From positions 67,043,503-67,107,502 of the forward strand of contig CM043957.1 in assembly GCA_014529385.2 (NCBI GenBank): 64,000 nt of DNA. Reading direction: 5' to 3'. Below, one piece after another: positions 1-10,136 of this stretch. Position 1 is the first letter of the stretch. The number at the start of each line of letters is the position of its first letter. The position numbers and the translations under genes are program-made. A model generated the notes under the pieces. That model was not told the origin of the DNA and did no database searches. It saw only the letters and a program-made list of their open reading frames with translations. This DNA comes from Adiantum capillus-veneris (Eukaryota > Streptophyta > Polypodiopsida > Polypodiales > Pteridaceae).

Positions 1-360
1 TTAATCCTTTGGCATGTCAAGCATTGACGAACATAGCGTAGAACATCTACCTTTTGCCCAATCCAATAAAAACTTTTCCGTGCAACATTGAGAATCTTTG
101 CATATCCTGGGTGTTCTGAAGTAGGGCTATCATGGGCTTCAAATAAGATAGCCTTTTTTAAATTAGGGTCCTTTGGTACACATAACCTATCTCTATAATA
201 GAGACAAGATCCATCATGTGAGAAGTGTAACATTGAAGGTATATTCTTTGAATCCCCAGATGAAACAAGGTTAAGGTATCTTTTAAACTCTGGGTCAGAT
301 GATGCAACTTTCTTAATCTTTTCAATGATTGGGTTGTTGGGTATATATATGAGACTCAAA
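1..360 (-). pseudogene. E1 integrase, N-terminal zinc-binding module only
   Basis: On the minus strand a frame ending at the window edge reads EAHDSPTSEHPGYAKIL and, about 25 residues on, CLTCQ. The H-x9-H spacing (EAHD then SEHPG) followed by C-x2-C is the H2C2 zinc-binding module at the start of retroviral-type integrases. In this family it precedes the DDE core and helps integrase multimerise on LTR ends. The core would lie left of position 1. The linker joining it to RNase H is partly frameshifted. Confidence 0.75.
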
Positions 361-1650
361 AAGGGTTTTTAATAGAGTGAATCTGCAACCGTGTTTTCTT
401 TTCTAAGATGATAGATAATGTCAAAGTCAAATTCTTGCAAAAGTTCTACCCATTTCCTTTGTCGCATATTCAAGGCTGCTTGGGTAAAAATCCACTTTAA
501 GCTCTTATAGTCAGTTATAGGTCAAAACTTCCTTCCCTATAAGTAGTGTCTCCACAGATTCAGAGCATGAATGATTGCCAATAGTTTGAGGTCATGGGTG
601 GGGTATTTCTTTTCATGAAACTTAAGCTTACGTGAGGTGAAATCTATTGGTTTGCCTTCTTGAACTAATACTCCTCCAACTTCTATTCTAGTAGAAGGCC
701 TAGTTGAAATCCGGTAGCTTTAGGCACGGTGTTGTAGTCACATACTGCTTAAGTTGGTCAAATATTTCTTGGTGTAGTGGTCCTCAACTTCTCTTCACTC
801 ATTTTCTTAGAAGGTCGATCAAGGGTGAAGCGGTCACTCCATAATCCTTTATAAAGATTCTATACCATCCTGTGATTCCCAAGAATCCTCTAAGCTCACT
901 TCTTGCATTTCATGGCTGAGGCCATTCAAGGATGTCTTGAACTTTAGCAAGATCCATTGAGATACCTTCATGCAAAACAATAAATACCAAATACTCAATC
1001 CTTGGAGTGAAAAATGAACACTTGCTTATCTTTGCATATAGCTTGTGTTCTGAAAGAATATCCAACACATTTCTCAGGTGGTCTTCATGTTCTTCTTCAT
1101 CCTTTGAGTAGATTAGAATATCATCAAAGAAGACAAGAACAAAGTCATCTAGATACGGCTTGAAAATATCTCGCATCAATCTATTGCATGTAGCCGGAGC
1201 ATTAGTCAGACCAAATCACATTATTCTAAACTCAAAATGTCCATATCGGGTGTTGAAAATTGTCTTTGGAATATGTGATTCATTTATTCTAATTTGATAA
1301 TAACCATATCTTAGATCTATCTTTGACAAGACCTTGGAACCATGTAGCCTGTCCAACAATTCATCGATTCATGAGATAGGATAGTTGTTCTAAACTATTA
1401 CCTGGTTTAGTCCTCTGTAACAATGCAAAGTTGTAAAGTCCCATCTTTCTTCTTATTAAAGAGTATTGAAGCCCCCAACTTGATTTACACGGTCTAATAA
1501 ATCTCTGTTCTATAAGTTGACAAAGTTGTTTTTTAATTCAATGGTCTCTAGTAGCACCATTCTATAAGGTCTCTTTGACTCTAGCTCACTTGTTGGAAGA
1601 TCTTTATCTCATGATCAATCTCTCATTTGGGAGAAAGAGAGGTTAGATCT
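361..1650 (-). pseudogene. E1 reverse transcriptase and RNase H, broken
   Basis: The best preserved piece is an 89-codon open frame at 910-1179 holding the RT active-site motif as FFDDILIYSK, followed by the thumb-side pattern KCSFF. The usual Y/F-x-D-D pair is present. Further left, minus-strand translation gives FTSRKLKFHEKKYPTHDLKLLAIIHAL-type RNase H sequence (about 520-690) and a TDYKSLK-like segment near 480-510. Right of 1180 the fingers region can be followed to about 1650 with several stops. This part would copy the element RNA into DNA, but the frame is broken many times and cannot yield a full enzyme. Confidence 0.8.
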
Positions 1651-1699
1651 TTAGGAAAGACATCTGAATATTCATGAAGCCAGAAGGGTTTTGTAATGC

Positions 1700-2110
1700 T
1701 TGATTTTGGATCGATCTTGTTTAGCTTGACCACAAATAATTGTTGTCCAGCCCTCACACCTTTGAGTAGACGGTTGGATTTAACTAATTGAATCTTTAGA
1801 ATCCCATTCTTTCCCTATACTTTGACTTGCTTAGCATGACTATCTCTAAAGCTCATACTACCTAGGTCATAGTGGATACTCACATGATTCCTAGAAAACC
1901 AATCCATTCCAATAATTCAATCATACATCCCAATCGGTAGGGTTCTAAAGCAAGTTACAATAGCATATCCTCCTAGTTCAAATTCAAGGGTTCCCGTAGA
2001 ATATCGTGATACCACGATTTTCCCATCAGCCAATTCTACTCTCATGGGTTTAGCTTGTTTTTTGTTAAGGTTCAAGGCTTTTGCAAGCATTTTGGGGATA
2101 GAAAAGAATA
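1700..2110 (-). pseudogene. E1 protease region, degenerate
   Basis: Between RT and gag the minus strand shows a beta-rich stretch: ADGKIVVSRYSTGTLEFELG, then IGMDWFSRNHVSIHYD with one stop just before IIGMDW. The pattern of a flap region followed by ILGMDWL is typical of the C-terminal half of Ty3/gypsy retropepsins. The catalytic D-S/T-G triad itself is not clearly readable. Position between gag and RT supports the assignment. Confidence 0.6.
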
Positions 2111-2144
2111 AATACTGTCATAATCAATGAGGAGGCTAAAAGGT

Positions 2145-3090
2145 TTACCTTGATGGTTGGTTGGTGTTTGAATAATATTGAATTGTCTGAACTCCGGGGT
2201 TGTCAATAGTTGCATAAATTCTTGCTCTCTCTTCTTCTTCACCAAGGGTAGGTTCTCCTACGACTGCATGTGCATGGGCATTCCTACCTTGACCTCTTTT
2301 AAAGGCTCTTGCTGCTCTTCCTTGTCCACCACCTTGTCCATTGTTATGTCCAAAAGGGCGGTGTCTTTGATCAACTCCAGTTGTTGCTATTACTCTATTA
2401 GTCAGACATGGATATCTGTTTTGATAACGTTCCAACTCTCCACATTCAAAGCATTGAATATCCAAGCGTGAAGGATTTTGAGCATTAGAAGCATAAGCTC
2501 GCTGTGGTTGTCCATTATTATTCGGAAGCCTTATTGGTCGTCTGGCACCAATAAAACTTTGATTTTGTTCAACTCTCCTTAGATTACCTTGCTCCTTCAT
2601 TAAGGGACTAGCTTGTTGGAAAGCATCTTGGACAGTAGTAGGTTTCATGGCTTCTAATTGCGAGCTAATTTGTTCTCTTAAACCTTGACACAAATGGGCT
2701 ACCTACTTCTCTATGGTCATTGGTGGAGCGTAACACCTAAGCCTTACAACTTTGAGTAGTAATCCTCCAACGTTAAACTGTATTGTTTCAAGCTAAAGAA
2801 CTCATTTATATTTAGTGCTTCGTGCAAGTATCTTTCCTTTACTGCTTGTTTAATCTCCCTCCAACTCTGGGAGTTCTCTAATACTACCATGTTGCGACAA
2901 TGTTGTTTCCACCATAACTTTGCTTCATTGAAGAGGCGAAACATCCTTAGCATTGCTTGGTTCACAGGTGCGGTCTTTGTAGCTAAGAAATAATCATCCA
3001 TAGCTTCGATCCATACTTTTGCATCCTTCTCAATATCAACACCCTCTCTTTTAAAAGAAGGTGGTTGCATTTGTTTGAGCAATAACTTCT
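2145..3090 (-). pseudogene. E1 gag with zinc knuckle, in two open pieces
   Basis: Two minus-strand frames, 2744-3082 (112 codons) and 2145-2693 (182 codons), form a retrotransposon Gag. The first has the Retrotrans_gag core pattern, with KVWIEAMDDYF at the start and FSLKQYSLTLEDYYSKL at the end. The second has CFECGELERYQNRYPC, a CCHC-like knuckle in which the His is replaced (C-x2-C, then C). A stop or shift at about 2700-2743 separates the pieces. Gag would package the RNA in cytoplasmic particles. The plus-strand frame at 2178-2471 is its shadow. Confidence 0.8.
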
Positions 3091-3224
3091 TCTCCTGAAT
3101 CTTCGTATAGATATCATCGTTATTGAGGGTTTTCCATTATAGGAGTGATTTGAGGGTTCTCCTGAGTGTACGCATATGTCAAACGTTAATATTCATAATA
3201 ACTCAAAATACTCAGGTATTTTCT

Positions 3225-3490
3225 AGACTTAGAGTTATCCATTCCACTAAAGGTTCAATCACATGGCTTTACCAATCATGACTTACCCAGTCTATTCAAA
3301 ACTTAACCAATTTTGACTTATTCAATTCATTAAAACTTGGTCACATGACTTAAGCAGTCATGACTTACCCAACCCATCAGAACTAAGTCACATGACGTAA
3401 CCAGTCATGACTTTTTTCAATCACACAACTTAACCAGTCATTACTTATTCAATCGACTAAGACTCAATCAAATGACTTAACCAGTCAAAC
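3225..3490. repeat. Degenerate short tandem repeats in the E1 leader
   Basis: Between the primer site and gag there are at least five imperfect repetitions of a unit of about 40-60 bp built on CACATGACTTAACCAGTCATGACTTA-like words, broken by substitutions. No frame runs through it. It looks like leader expansion, not coding sequence. Confidence 0.6.
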
Positions 3491-3708
3491 AATTCTTGTG
3501 AAGAAAAACATTACTATTCATAACTTCATCAAAAAGTCATATAGGGTCTACAAAATATCTCTCCATGGGAATATATAATAGAGGTTTCAACCATAAATAT
3601 GATACAAATCAATCGACATAATGTAATATCTTTACAAGTCGGGTGATGGGTATATAAAACCATACACACAAGGAATCTTGAAGTAGACAATTAAACCTTT
3701 TTGACCTA

Positions 3709-3722
3709 GTCTTTGATACCAA
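3709..3722 (-). promoter_or_regulatory. E1 primer-binding site, initiator-Met tRNA type
   Basis: The minus strand reads TTGGTATCAAAGAC three bases after the LTR end CCTCA. Plant elements primed by initiator-Met tRNA carry TGGTATCAGAGC, so the match is 9 of the first 9 bases with a mismatch at G10. It marks the left end of the 5' LTR. Confidence 0.65.
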
Positions 3723-3725
3723 TTT

Positions 3726-4206
3726 TGAGGTTTCCAACCCCGCAAAGATTGGGGTGACTTGATAGATGGCCTTCCTTTATTCTCCTTCTCCGTTGATGAC
3801 ACCCTACTCCATTTCCACATAGTAGAGATGCAAGCAATAGAAGAGAGAAGATTGGGGTGACTTGAAAGATGGCCTTCCTTTCCTTTTCCGTTGATGACAC
3901 CCTACTCCGTTTCCACAAAGTAGAGATACAAGAAATAGAAGATAGGAAGTCCTCTATCCATCGTTTTTGTGGTTATAAGGGTCATACACCACAAGCCATG
4001 TAGAAAAATCAAGGATTCTAATGAAAGTTGTTTCCTAACATAAAGATGAAATCCGATCAACATATTTACAATCCATAAACAATACATTTTTTCCCATGTT
4101 TATGAGGTACGGCCGTCATCCATAAACCATAAATATGATATGAGACTTAGCCTAAACTAACTAGAAAACTTGTGAAAAGTGCCCGACTAATCGGGTCCAT
4201 AGCTTT
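3726..4206 (-). repeat. E1 5' LTR, 3'-terminal part
   Basis: This stretch recurs as a direct repeat at 6781-7150. Homology starts exactly at TGAGG (minus CCTCA) in both, which fixes the LTR end. Inside this copy a unit of about 102 bp is duplicated in tandem (about 3748-3849 and 3850-3950), containing CGTTGATGACACCCTACTCC. The other copy has the unit once. The upstream LTR boundary is not found: the two copies cease to match at about 4206 / 7149. Confidence 0.65.
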
Positions 4207-5008
4207 CAGGGGCATGTATATTTGGGACTTCTTGACTCATGGCACAGTGAGTCTCTAATTTTTCTTCCCTTAATAAGAGGGATGGAGGGTTTCTCGACTA
4301 ATCGAGGAGACCCATCCTTGACTGACAACCTGAGCCAGCATCCACTTTCCACCCCATACTCACACTTTTTTTCTTGTTTTCTAATTACTACCACAGTGTT
4401 TTACATATACAAACAATATTCTTTTCTTAATTCTAGGAATAGGTTCTTTTATCCAGCCCTTCAAACATCACCAAAACATTTCTTTCTCCAACATGGTCTA
4501 ATAAAGATAGTCCTATAGTTCAACAAAAATGAATCTTTCAATTATTCTTAAGAGTTTGTTGCTACCCGTAGACTTTCTCTGTCTAACAAAGAGAGCCTTT
4601 GCAAAGGATTTACTTATTCACTAACCGTAAAATGCGCATACTTTCCTAGACTTTAACCACAAGGGAACATCTCGCTAACCGCAAGAGACAAAAAGAGAGC
4701 TGACAACCTCAGCTTATTCTTTGCTAACCGCAAAATCACCTTGCTAATCGCGACTTCCATCTAGAAACAAGTTATTCTTTCAACAATTGTTTTCTTTAAA
4801 TGATTTCTCAAACATGTTTAACCAACATCTAATATCAAACAAAGACACTCTATCAAACAAACTTCATAAATCAAACAATTCTTTCTCTACTCTATGAAAT
4901 CATATGCTTGTTTCTTGTGATATAATCACATTTCTTGGACAATTTAAGGGAATTCCTAAGCTTAACTAACCGGTCATCATGTATAACGATGCAGAAATAT
5001 AAACTCAC
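4207..5008. other. Non-coding stretch, possibly intron or LTR interior
   Basis: No supported gene. On the minus strand it directly follows a splice-donor-like AAG|GTGAGT at 5011-5003. It contains several copies of the word GCTAACCGCAA between 4610 and 4770. It could be intron of the exon-like piece on its right, LTR interior of E1, or both. Confidence 0.4.
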
Positions 5009-5197
5009 CTTACCGGACTAGCAAGAGGTTTGACTATCTCTCGTGGTTGAGGTTGGATGGCTTCAACTTCCTCCGCAGCCAGCTGATACCTCCGCTTGAG
5101 ATAAGTTTGGAGTAGTTGATACCTTCGTTTGCACCTTTCTTGGAGGTGGAGCGGCATGAGCATCCTTCAAGCTCTGAGTTACTCGCTTTGGAGCCAT
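5009..5197 (-). pseudogene. Exon-like 5' end of an unrecognised proline-rich protein (arm 1)
   Basis: A minus-strand ATG at 5197 opens a frame starting MAPKRVTQSLKDAHAAPPPR. It is preceded by a leader and a TATA box about 200 bases upstream, and followed at 5008 by the strong donor AAG|GTGAGT. The frame shifts near 5075 compared with the second copy at 47066, where the same peptide reads on without a break. Between copies about half of the codon differences are silent. I do not recognise the protein. It may be a captured gene start or a small ORF of an LTR. Confidence 0.45.
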
Positions 5198-5395
5198 CGT
5201 ATCCCGAAAGAGAAGGGGAAAAAAAGATAAAGAGAACTCAAGAATTCAAGGGGCAGCACGACGATGGTCGAAAAAGAGTTGGAGATGGAGATTGCTTAAG
5301 GGTGTGAGGTTGAGAGACAGAAGGTAACTCCGACATCAAGGCAAGAGAGCTTCCACTTTTGAGAGTGTGTGTCTTGAAAGTAAAGGGAGAGGGGT

Positions 5396-5404
5396 CTTTA
5401 TATA
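5396..5404 (-). promoter_or_regulatory. TATA box for the exon-like piece, arm 1
   Basis: The minus strand reads TATATAAAG, followed about 25-30 bases later by the CACACACTCTC leader. The same block appears at 46523 and, weakened, at 46859 in the inverted copy, so the TATA-leader-ATG arrangement is shared between copies. Confidence 0.5.
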
Positions 5405-6141
5405 GGCTCTCAATGCCGAAAGCAAAGAGAGATAAGTTCAAGACGTTCGCGGCTCTTTTTTTTTTGCAAACATCGATTTTGATGCGCGATTTCAAGTTTC
5501 TAATTTTAGAAGAACCTTGGCTCCCAAGAAAAGAAGCTCTAAACTTGACGAATCCTCTCTCTTTTCTAAAAATACTCTTTCTTTCCTAAAAGTACTCCTC
5601 CTACTCCTTCTCTTCTAAAATTACTCCTTCTTTCCTAAAATTGCTCCTTCTTTTTCAAGGGTCAACTCTTATCTTTAGATATAGTTTTGAGGCTTAGGTT
5701 TCCCATATCAACCTATTGTTTAAAGTGAATAAGGATAATAATTAATAGTTCTACAATCCAATTTTTCATCCGATCGTTCCATTAGAATGCTCTTTGACTT
5801 AATAAAATGTGAACCTTAAATATTTGCAACGTGAATAAAATAATTTTATTGGAACATGCTGGGTACATTACAAAAAGCTACATTGTCCCATGTTGGCATT
5901 GATTCTTCCCTTCCCCCCTATATTTCTCTTACTCTTGCCTTTTTGTCTACGGTGTCGGCTTGTGGAAGTGTATGCCCACCCAAACCGGTGGTTCTTGTGT
6001 ATGTGGAGAGAGTGAGTCGAAGTGTAGGTGTGTGTGGTAGAGAGGGTGGAGTGAGTGTAGAGTTTTGAAGGTGAACTCTAGTGGAATGGGGTAATGTGTA
6101 TATCTTGAGATGTAGAGAAGTTGCTCCCTTGCCCGTAAGCC

Positions 6142-6240
6142 ATGGAGTCTTTAGAGGAGGCACTGCATGTGGCTACACAGGGTGGCCTTGTGGAAATTTT
6201 ATTGAGGCATGGTGGCACGTTGATGGTGGGTGTTGGATGA
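6142..6240 (+). pseudogene. Ankyrin-repeat gene fragment (first-exon-like)
   Basis: A short ATG frame of 32 codons contains EEALHVATQGGLVEILLRHG, which follows the ankyrin-repeat pattern (ALH-A---G--EI---L---GA) for one repeat. Ankyrin repeats are protein-binding modules. The frame ends at TGA 6238-6240, and a GT just after the repeat could have been a donor. No continuation was found to 6780. It is too short to be a functional repeat protein and is best read as a captured or leftover gene start. Chance similarity cannot be excluded. Confidence 0.45.
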
Positions 6241-6780
6241 TGCTAGTCAAAGGTGTTGGATTGTGGTGTGATGACATGGCGGTAGCGCCCAATGGGAAGG
6301 TTCCCACTAGGTCGTCGGTGCCAAAGGTCTTTTGAAGGCAAACAATGCAAGTCACTAGCGCTAGCGCTAGTGCCTGAGAGCTTAGAGAGAGTAAGAAAGG
6401 TTGAGTTTGTCCTCCAAGCTTGGATAAATTGCCCAAATGGAGCACCTAAAGGATCCAATCACATGTGAGATACTAAAAAGGGCCAAGAAGCTCTATAAAA
6501 ACAAGTTTTTACTTGTTTTTTGGTTGAACTCTCATCTTAGACCAGGGGGTCCTTTTGAGGAACCCAAAAGAACTTTTCTTTTAGGTTCTTTCTCGCAGAA
6601 GGGTGTGCCCGCAGAGCTAGAAACGTGGTGAAGTCTATGGTCCAATGGGGAGACAACAAGGACTCTCCCCTAGTGTTTTTTTGTGTGAAGTTAAGCTCGG
6701 ATTGTGTTTTGTTTGCAGAACCGGCCATATCTCGGTCCTCTTGCCTATGCAAAGAGTTTTTTGGTGATGGAATTAAAGTG
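6241..6780. other. No supported gene; contains a 20 bp perfect palindrome
   Basis: No frame here shows a recognisable domain. At 6353-6372 is CACTAGCGCTAGCGCTAGTG, a perfect palindrome. The minus-strand frame at 6537-6875 runs into an LTR fragment and is not considered a gene. Confidence 0.5.
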
Positions 6781-7150
6781 TGAGGTCCCTGACACCGAGA
6801 AGATTGGGACGGCTTGATAGATGGCCTTCCTTTATTCTCTTTTTTCGTTGATGACACCCTACTCCATTTCCACAAAGTAGAGATATGAGAAATAGAAGAG
6901 AGGAAGTCCTCTAACCATCGTTTTTGTGGTTATAAGGGTCACACACCACCAGCCAAGTCAAAAAATCAAGGATTTTAATGAAAGTTGTTTCCTAACAGAA
7001 AGATGAAATCCCATCGTATGATTTAGAATCCATAAACAGTGTCTTTTTTCCCATGTTTAAGAGGCATGACCATAAATATGATATGAGACTTAGCCTAAAC
7101 TAGCTAGAAATCTTGTGAAAAGTACCCGATTAATCGGGTCCATAGCTTTG
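6781..7150 (-). repeat. E1-family LTR fragment, second copy
   Basis: Direct repeat of 3726-4206, starting at the same terminal TGAGG. The sequence beyond the LTR end is not a primer site, so this is a 3' LTR or solo LTR remnant. It is cut off at 7150, exactly where the 5' LTR of Z begins, so Z inserted into it. Confidence 0.65.
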
Positions 7151-8031
7151 TGTTAGCAGCAAGCTAACTCGAATAACATTTTTCAGAGCTTTTGTTGTAA
7201 AAAAACTTATTATTTTGATAAATTGGGAATGTTGTAACTCCTACTTTTCATATAAACAATGTAATTGATGAGCCGGGGCTACAAGCTTCCAGATTGCATC
7301 AACCTATCATTAGCTAGAGCTCCCAAATTCTTAGTTTTAACCACAAAAACCTTGGCTAAGGTATAAAAGCCAATATTTTAAGTATTTTATAAGTTTTTGG
7401 ATAATGAAACACATCATGAGCTAATGGCAATCACTTATCTCTTTCTTGCACTTCCCACTCCCTTCTCGGTTGTCACATTGCACCGTCTGTTGCATTGCAA
7501 CCGCAGGTAAGTGCTCTACACATTGACGTAAGAATTTCATGGTAATCAGTAGCCTAATTTCATCATAAGTAGAAATTTAAACTTAAAATTCATAAATACA
7601 TATAGACAGGGTATTGGCGAATCATTGCTAAGCATTTAGATGCATTCTGGGTCAAAAATGACTAGGTTAAAAACTCACTGCTGTTAATAATCGCGATTTT
7701 TGCACTTGACCTAAAGTTAGATTTGAGACCATAAGCATGTGTGCTTAGGTCTTATAAACATGTCCTAGAAGTTTCATAAGGTTTGGATGTCATTTGATGC
7801 TGTAATGGTTATGATTTGTTTGCCCATTAGCGACTAGCTTTTGATGATTTCTGTCATTTGAGTGTAGCTTGAGTTAGATGCAAGTTGTTTATTGTTTTCC
7901 AAAAAATTGACAACCTCTTGTAGCCTCTATGCACTAGTCGATTCAGCTTCGTCCCATGGATTGACAATTACTTTCGTGGTTCTCGCTATGTCTGCAATAA
8001 GATAAGAATGAGGTTAGACACCCGTCCCACA
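7151..8031 (+). repeat. Z 5' LTR
   Basis: Starts TGTTAGCAGC and ends CCCACA two bases before the primer site, giving 881 bp. A TATA box (TATAAAAG) lies at 7362-7369 and is kept in the 3' LTR at 35958-35965. The first 400 bases match the 3' LTR with moderate divergence. The rest has no counterpart there because the 3' copy is truncated. Confidence 0.8.
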
Positions 8032-8033
8032 TT

Positions 8034-8051
8034 TGGCGCCGTTGTCGGGGA
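8034..8051 (+). promoter_or_regulatory. Z primer-binding site, Asp-tRNA type
   Basis: TGGCGCCGTTGTCGGGGA follows the LTR after TT. It matches the complement of the plant tRNA-Asp 3' end (TGGCGCCGTTGCCGGGGA) with one C-to-T change. This is the site where minus-strand DNA synthesis would start. Confidence 0.85.
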
Positions 8052-8331
8052 TCGAAGGGACCTAAACTAGGAAAAAACAAGAGTGTCTTGTGTAGTTGTC
8101 CTTTAACTTCCTCTAGGATCACCTAGAGTCAAAACCTTTCTTTTTAAGACCACATGGCTTAAAATTGTCGTCTTTTGCTGTGTAGAGGTAGCTTTGAAGT
8201 AAGCGTACTTGCTAAGTACCTTTTAGGATTATAGGATTGTAGGTTTATGTTGGATTTTTAGAATGATTGATGGACAAGACAAGTCTTAAGATCAAGGCTC
8301 TGAAAACCATTTTAAAAAAAAGAAAATGAGT

Positions 8332-8354
8332 GTTTGTGAACGCTTTTCACAAAC
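8332..8354 (+). promoter_or_regulatory. Perfect 9 bp hairpin in the Z leader
   Basis: GTTTGTGAA and TTCACAAAC are separated by 5 bases, about 280 bases after the primer site. Hairpins at this position in retroelement leaders can serve in dimerisation or packaging. A role here is only a guess. Confidence 0.35.
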
Positions 8355-8679
8355 CCCAATGCAGTAGAATCTAGGAATAGGGTAAGTAGAATCCAAGGTG
8401 GATCTCAGAACATTGCTCTATCCAAAAGAATCAATTGTGAGTTGTTTATGTGAAGTTGCAGAATTTTAGGTCTATGACTGGAAACAGCACCAAAAGATTA
8501 TCAACCACTGAACCTGGCTGGAGATTATGCTATAAAAGTTGTATGAACCAGTGGGTAAGCTTAAGAACGTAATTGAGGTAAATTTTCAAGAGTTTACAAA
8601 AACTCAAATTATTTACTTTTTCTTGATATTTTAGGCCAAATTAAGTTTTGACTTGACTCAGAGGCTTAAAATAGGTCAT

Positions 8680-9740
8680 AAAAAGACTGCCCACTAAAAA
8701 AGTTGAAAAAAGTGCTCATTTTGGACCAAAAGTAAATAATCATGATTATTTACTTTCAACTCAAAAGTGACCAAGGTTGATGCCAAAGACTCTATGCATA
8801 TGTACAGACATCTTTTGTAAAGGCCTATGGAATTTGGATCACCAAACTGACCAAAACCTTGGAGAAAACTGAAATCCGCACTGATTGTCGAGAACTTGAG
8901 TGTGAATTGGGAAAATCTTGTTCAAACTTAGTGAAACTTGACTTAGAGGCTAATATTGAAGTGTTAAACAAGTGTACATGCTTAGTTGACCAAAAGATGC
9001 AAAAAATTACTAGAAGTAAATAATTGTGATTATTTACTTTTGTCCCATTTTTTAACTTTTTTGACCAACCCAGCATACCACTAGTTTTAGCATGTTATAG
9101 TAAGTACACAAATCAAATTTGATAAGATTTGGATCATTGAAGTGATAATTGTGGCCAAATTTGATAAGTCAGTCTGTAGACACAAAATTGTTGACCCTGT
9201 TCAACAAGGATTATCCAAACTTGATGAAACTTGGCTAGGGATCTTAAGTTGAGCTACTTAACCATTCTGTGTAAACCTTGTGGCAAAAAGTTGCATAAAA
9301 ATATTAGAAGTAAATAATCGTGATTATTTATGTCTGCTACAAAATTAAACATTTTTGCACATTTGAGTATACCACAAGGTCAAGCATATCAAGTAGACCA
9401 CAAAAATAGGATTTGGTGAAATTTCGATCACAAAAATGAGACTTAAGCGAGATTCTCAAAAATTGAGTCTGCGGACACAAAACAGTTGATAACTTGGACA
9501 AATTTTGTTCAAACTCAGTGAAACTTGTCTAGAGACCTTAACAAGTTGAATACTTGGCAAAACAAGCCAAAAAGTGTAAAAAATTTGAGAAAAGTAAATA
9601 ATCGTGATTATTTACTTCTGATATACAAAGACAAAATTTTAAACTTTTGAGCTTGTACGTGTTAGAACAACATAATACAAGACCACCGGTCAATTTTGGG
9701 TTCAGTCGGCCAATTAGTACATATTCTCTCACTTTCCAGG
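8680..9740 (+). repeat. Tandem array of ~285 bp units with a conserved palindrome (Z leader)
   Basis: Four units each contain GTAAATAATC, two variable bases, then GATTATTTAC. They start at 8732, 9016, 9310 and 9594, at spacings of 284, 294 and 284. The first copy has AT in the centre, making a perfect 22 bp palindrome. The rest of each unit is only loosely similar (shared words such as ATTTGGATCA and GAAACTTG), so the palindrome is much better kept than its surroundings. No coding frame runs through. Confidence 0.85.
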
Positions 9741-10136
9741 TTGCAGATTAGTCCTTTGGCTTTTTGCAAAAGTAGAATCTGAAAGTCTCAATTGCTGATT
9801 CACTTAGTTCAAATTGAAGTGATACACATAGACCAGTCACAATAGGTAGAAAAAATTGTACAGTCTTTGTGAAAGAATATCTAACTTGATTAAAACTGAT
9901 ATAGGAATCAGGTTACAGACAAGGTATTGAAACCTTGACAGGAGTTGCAATCAAGTTAAGTGAAAGAAACTGATAACAAGTCAATCCAATGGTAAGTACT
10001 CTATCTAGGGCTTCACACGTCTACATGAACCTTAGATCTGGTCGTATACTAGCAAACCAAGGCATATTTGGAGAGACCGCTAGTAGAGTATCCACAGAAG
10101 AGAGTGTGAATCAAGGCAATCACTTGGAAACTATCT

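Larger units (their letters stand above)
1..4206 (-). mobile_element. E1: degenerate Ty3/gypsy LTR retrotransposon, truncated by the window edge
   Basis: Read right to left the region gives an LTR end, a primer site, gag with a zinc knuckle, protease, RT, RNase H and the zinc-binding start of integrase. That order (integrase after RNase H) is the Ty3/gypsy order. Most frames are interrupted by stops and shifts, so the copy is not functional. The integrase core and 3' LTR lie outside the window. The initiator-Met-type primer site separates it from elements Z, T and V. Clade within Ty3/gypsy not determined. Confidence 0.85.
5009..6125. repeat. Inverted dispersed repeat, arm 1
   Basis: This segment matches 45763-47215 in reverse orientation along its length, covering the exon-like piece, leader, TATA region, a purine-rich stretch of GGAGTAATTTTAG-type words, and a flank with GTCTACGGTGTC. 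Arms lie about 40 kb apart. Similarity fades at about 6125 on this side, where an ankyrin-like frame starts. On the other side it fades before a T-type primer site. Confidence 0.7.

Noticed and set aside
3632-3918. Minus-strand frames with MWKWSRVSSTEKE / MWKRSRVSSTEKE starts, also at 6537-6875
   Set aside because: They track the repeated unit of the E1 LTR and cross the LTR end. No independent evidence of coding.
8680-9740. CRISPR-like array (regular palindromic repeats)
   Set aside because: Spacing near 285 bp, diverged units, plant retroelement leader and no cas genes. It is a tandem repeat inside a transposon.
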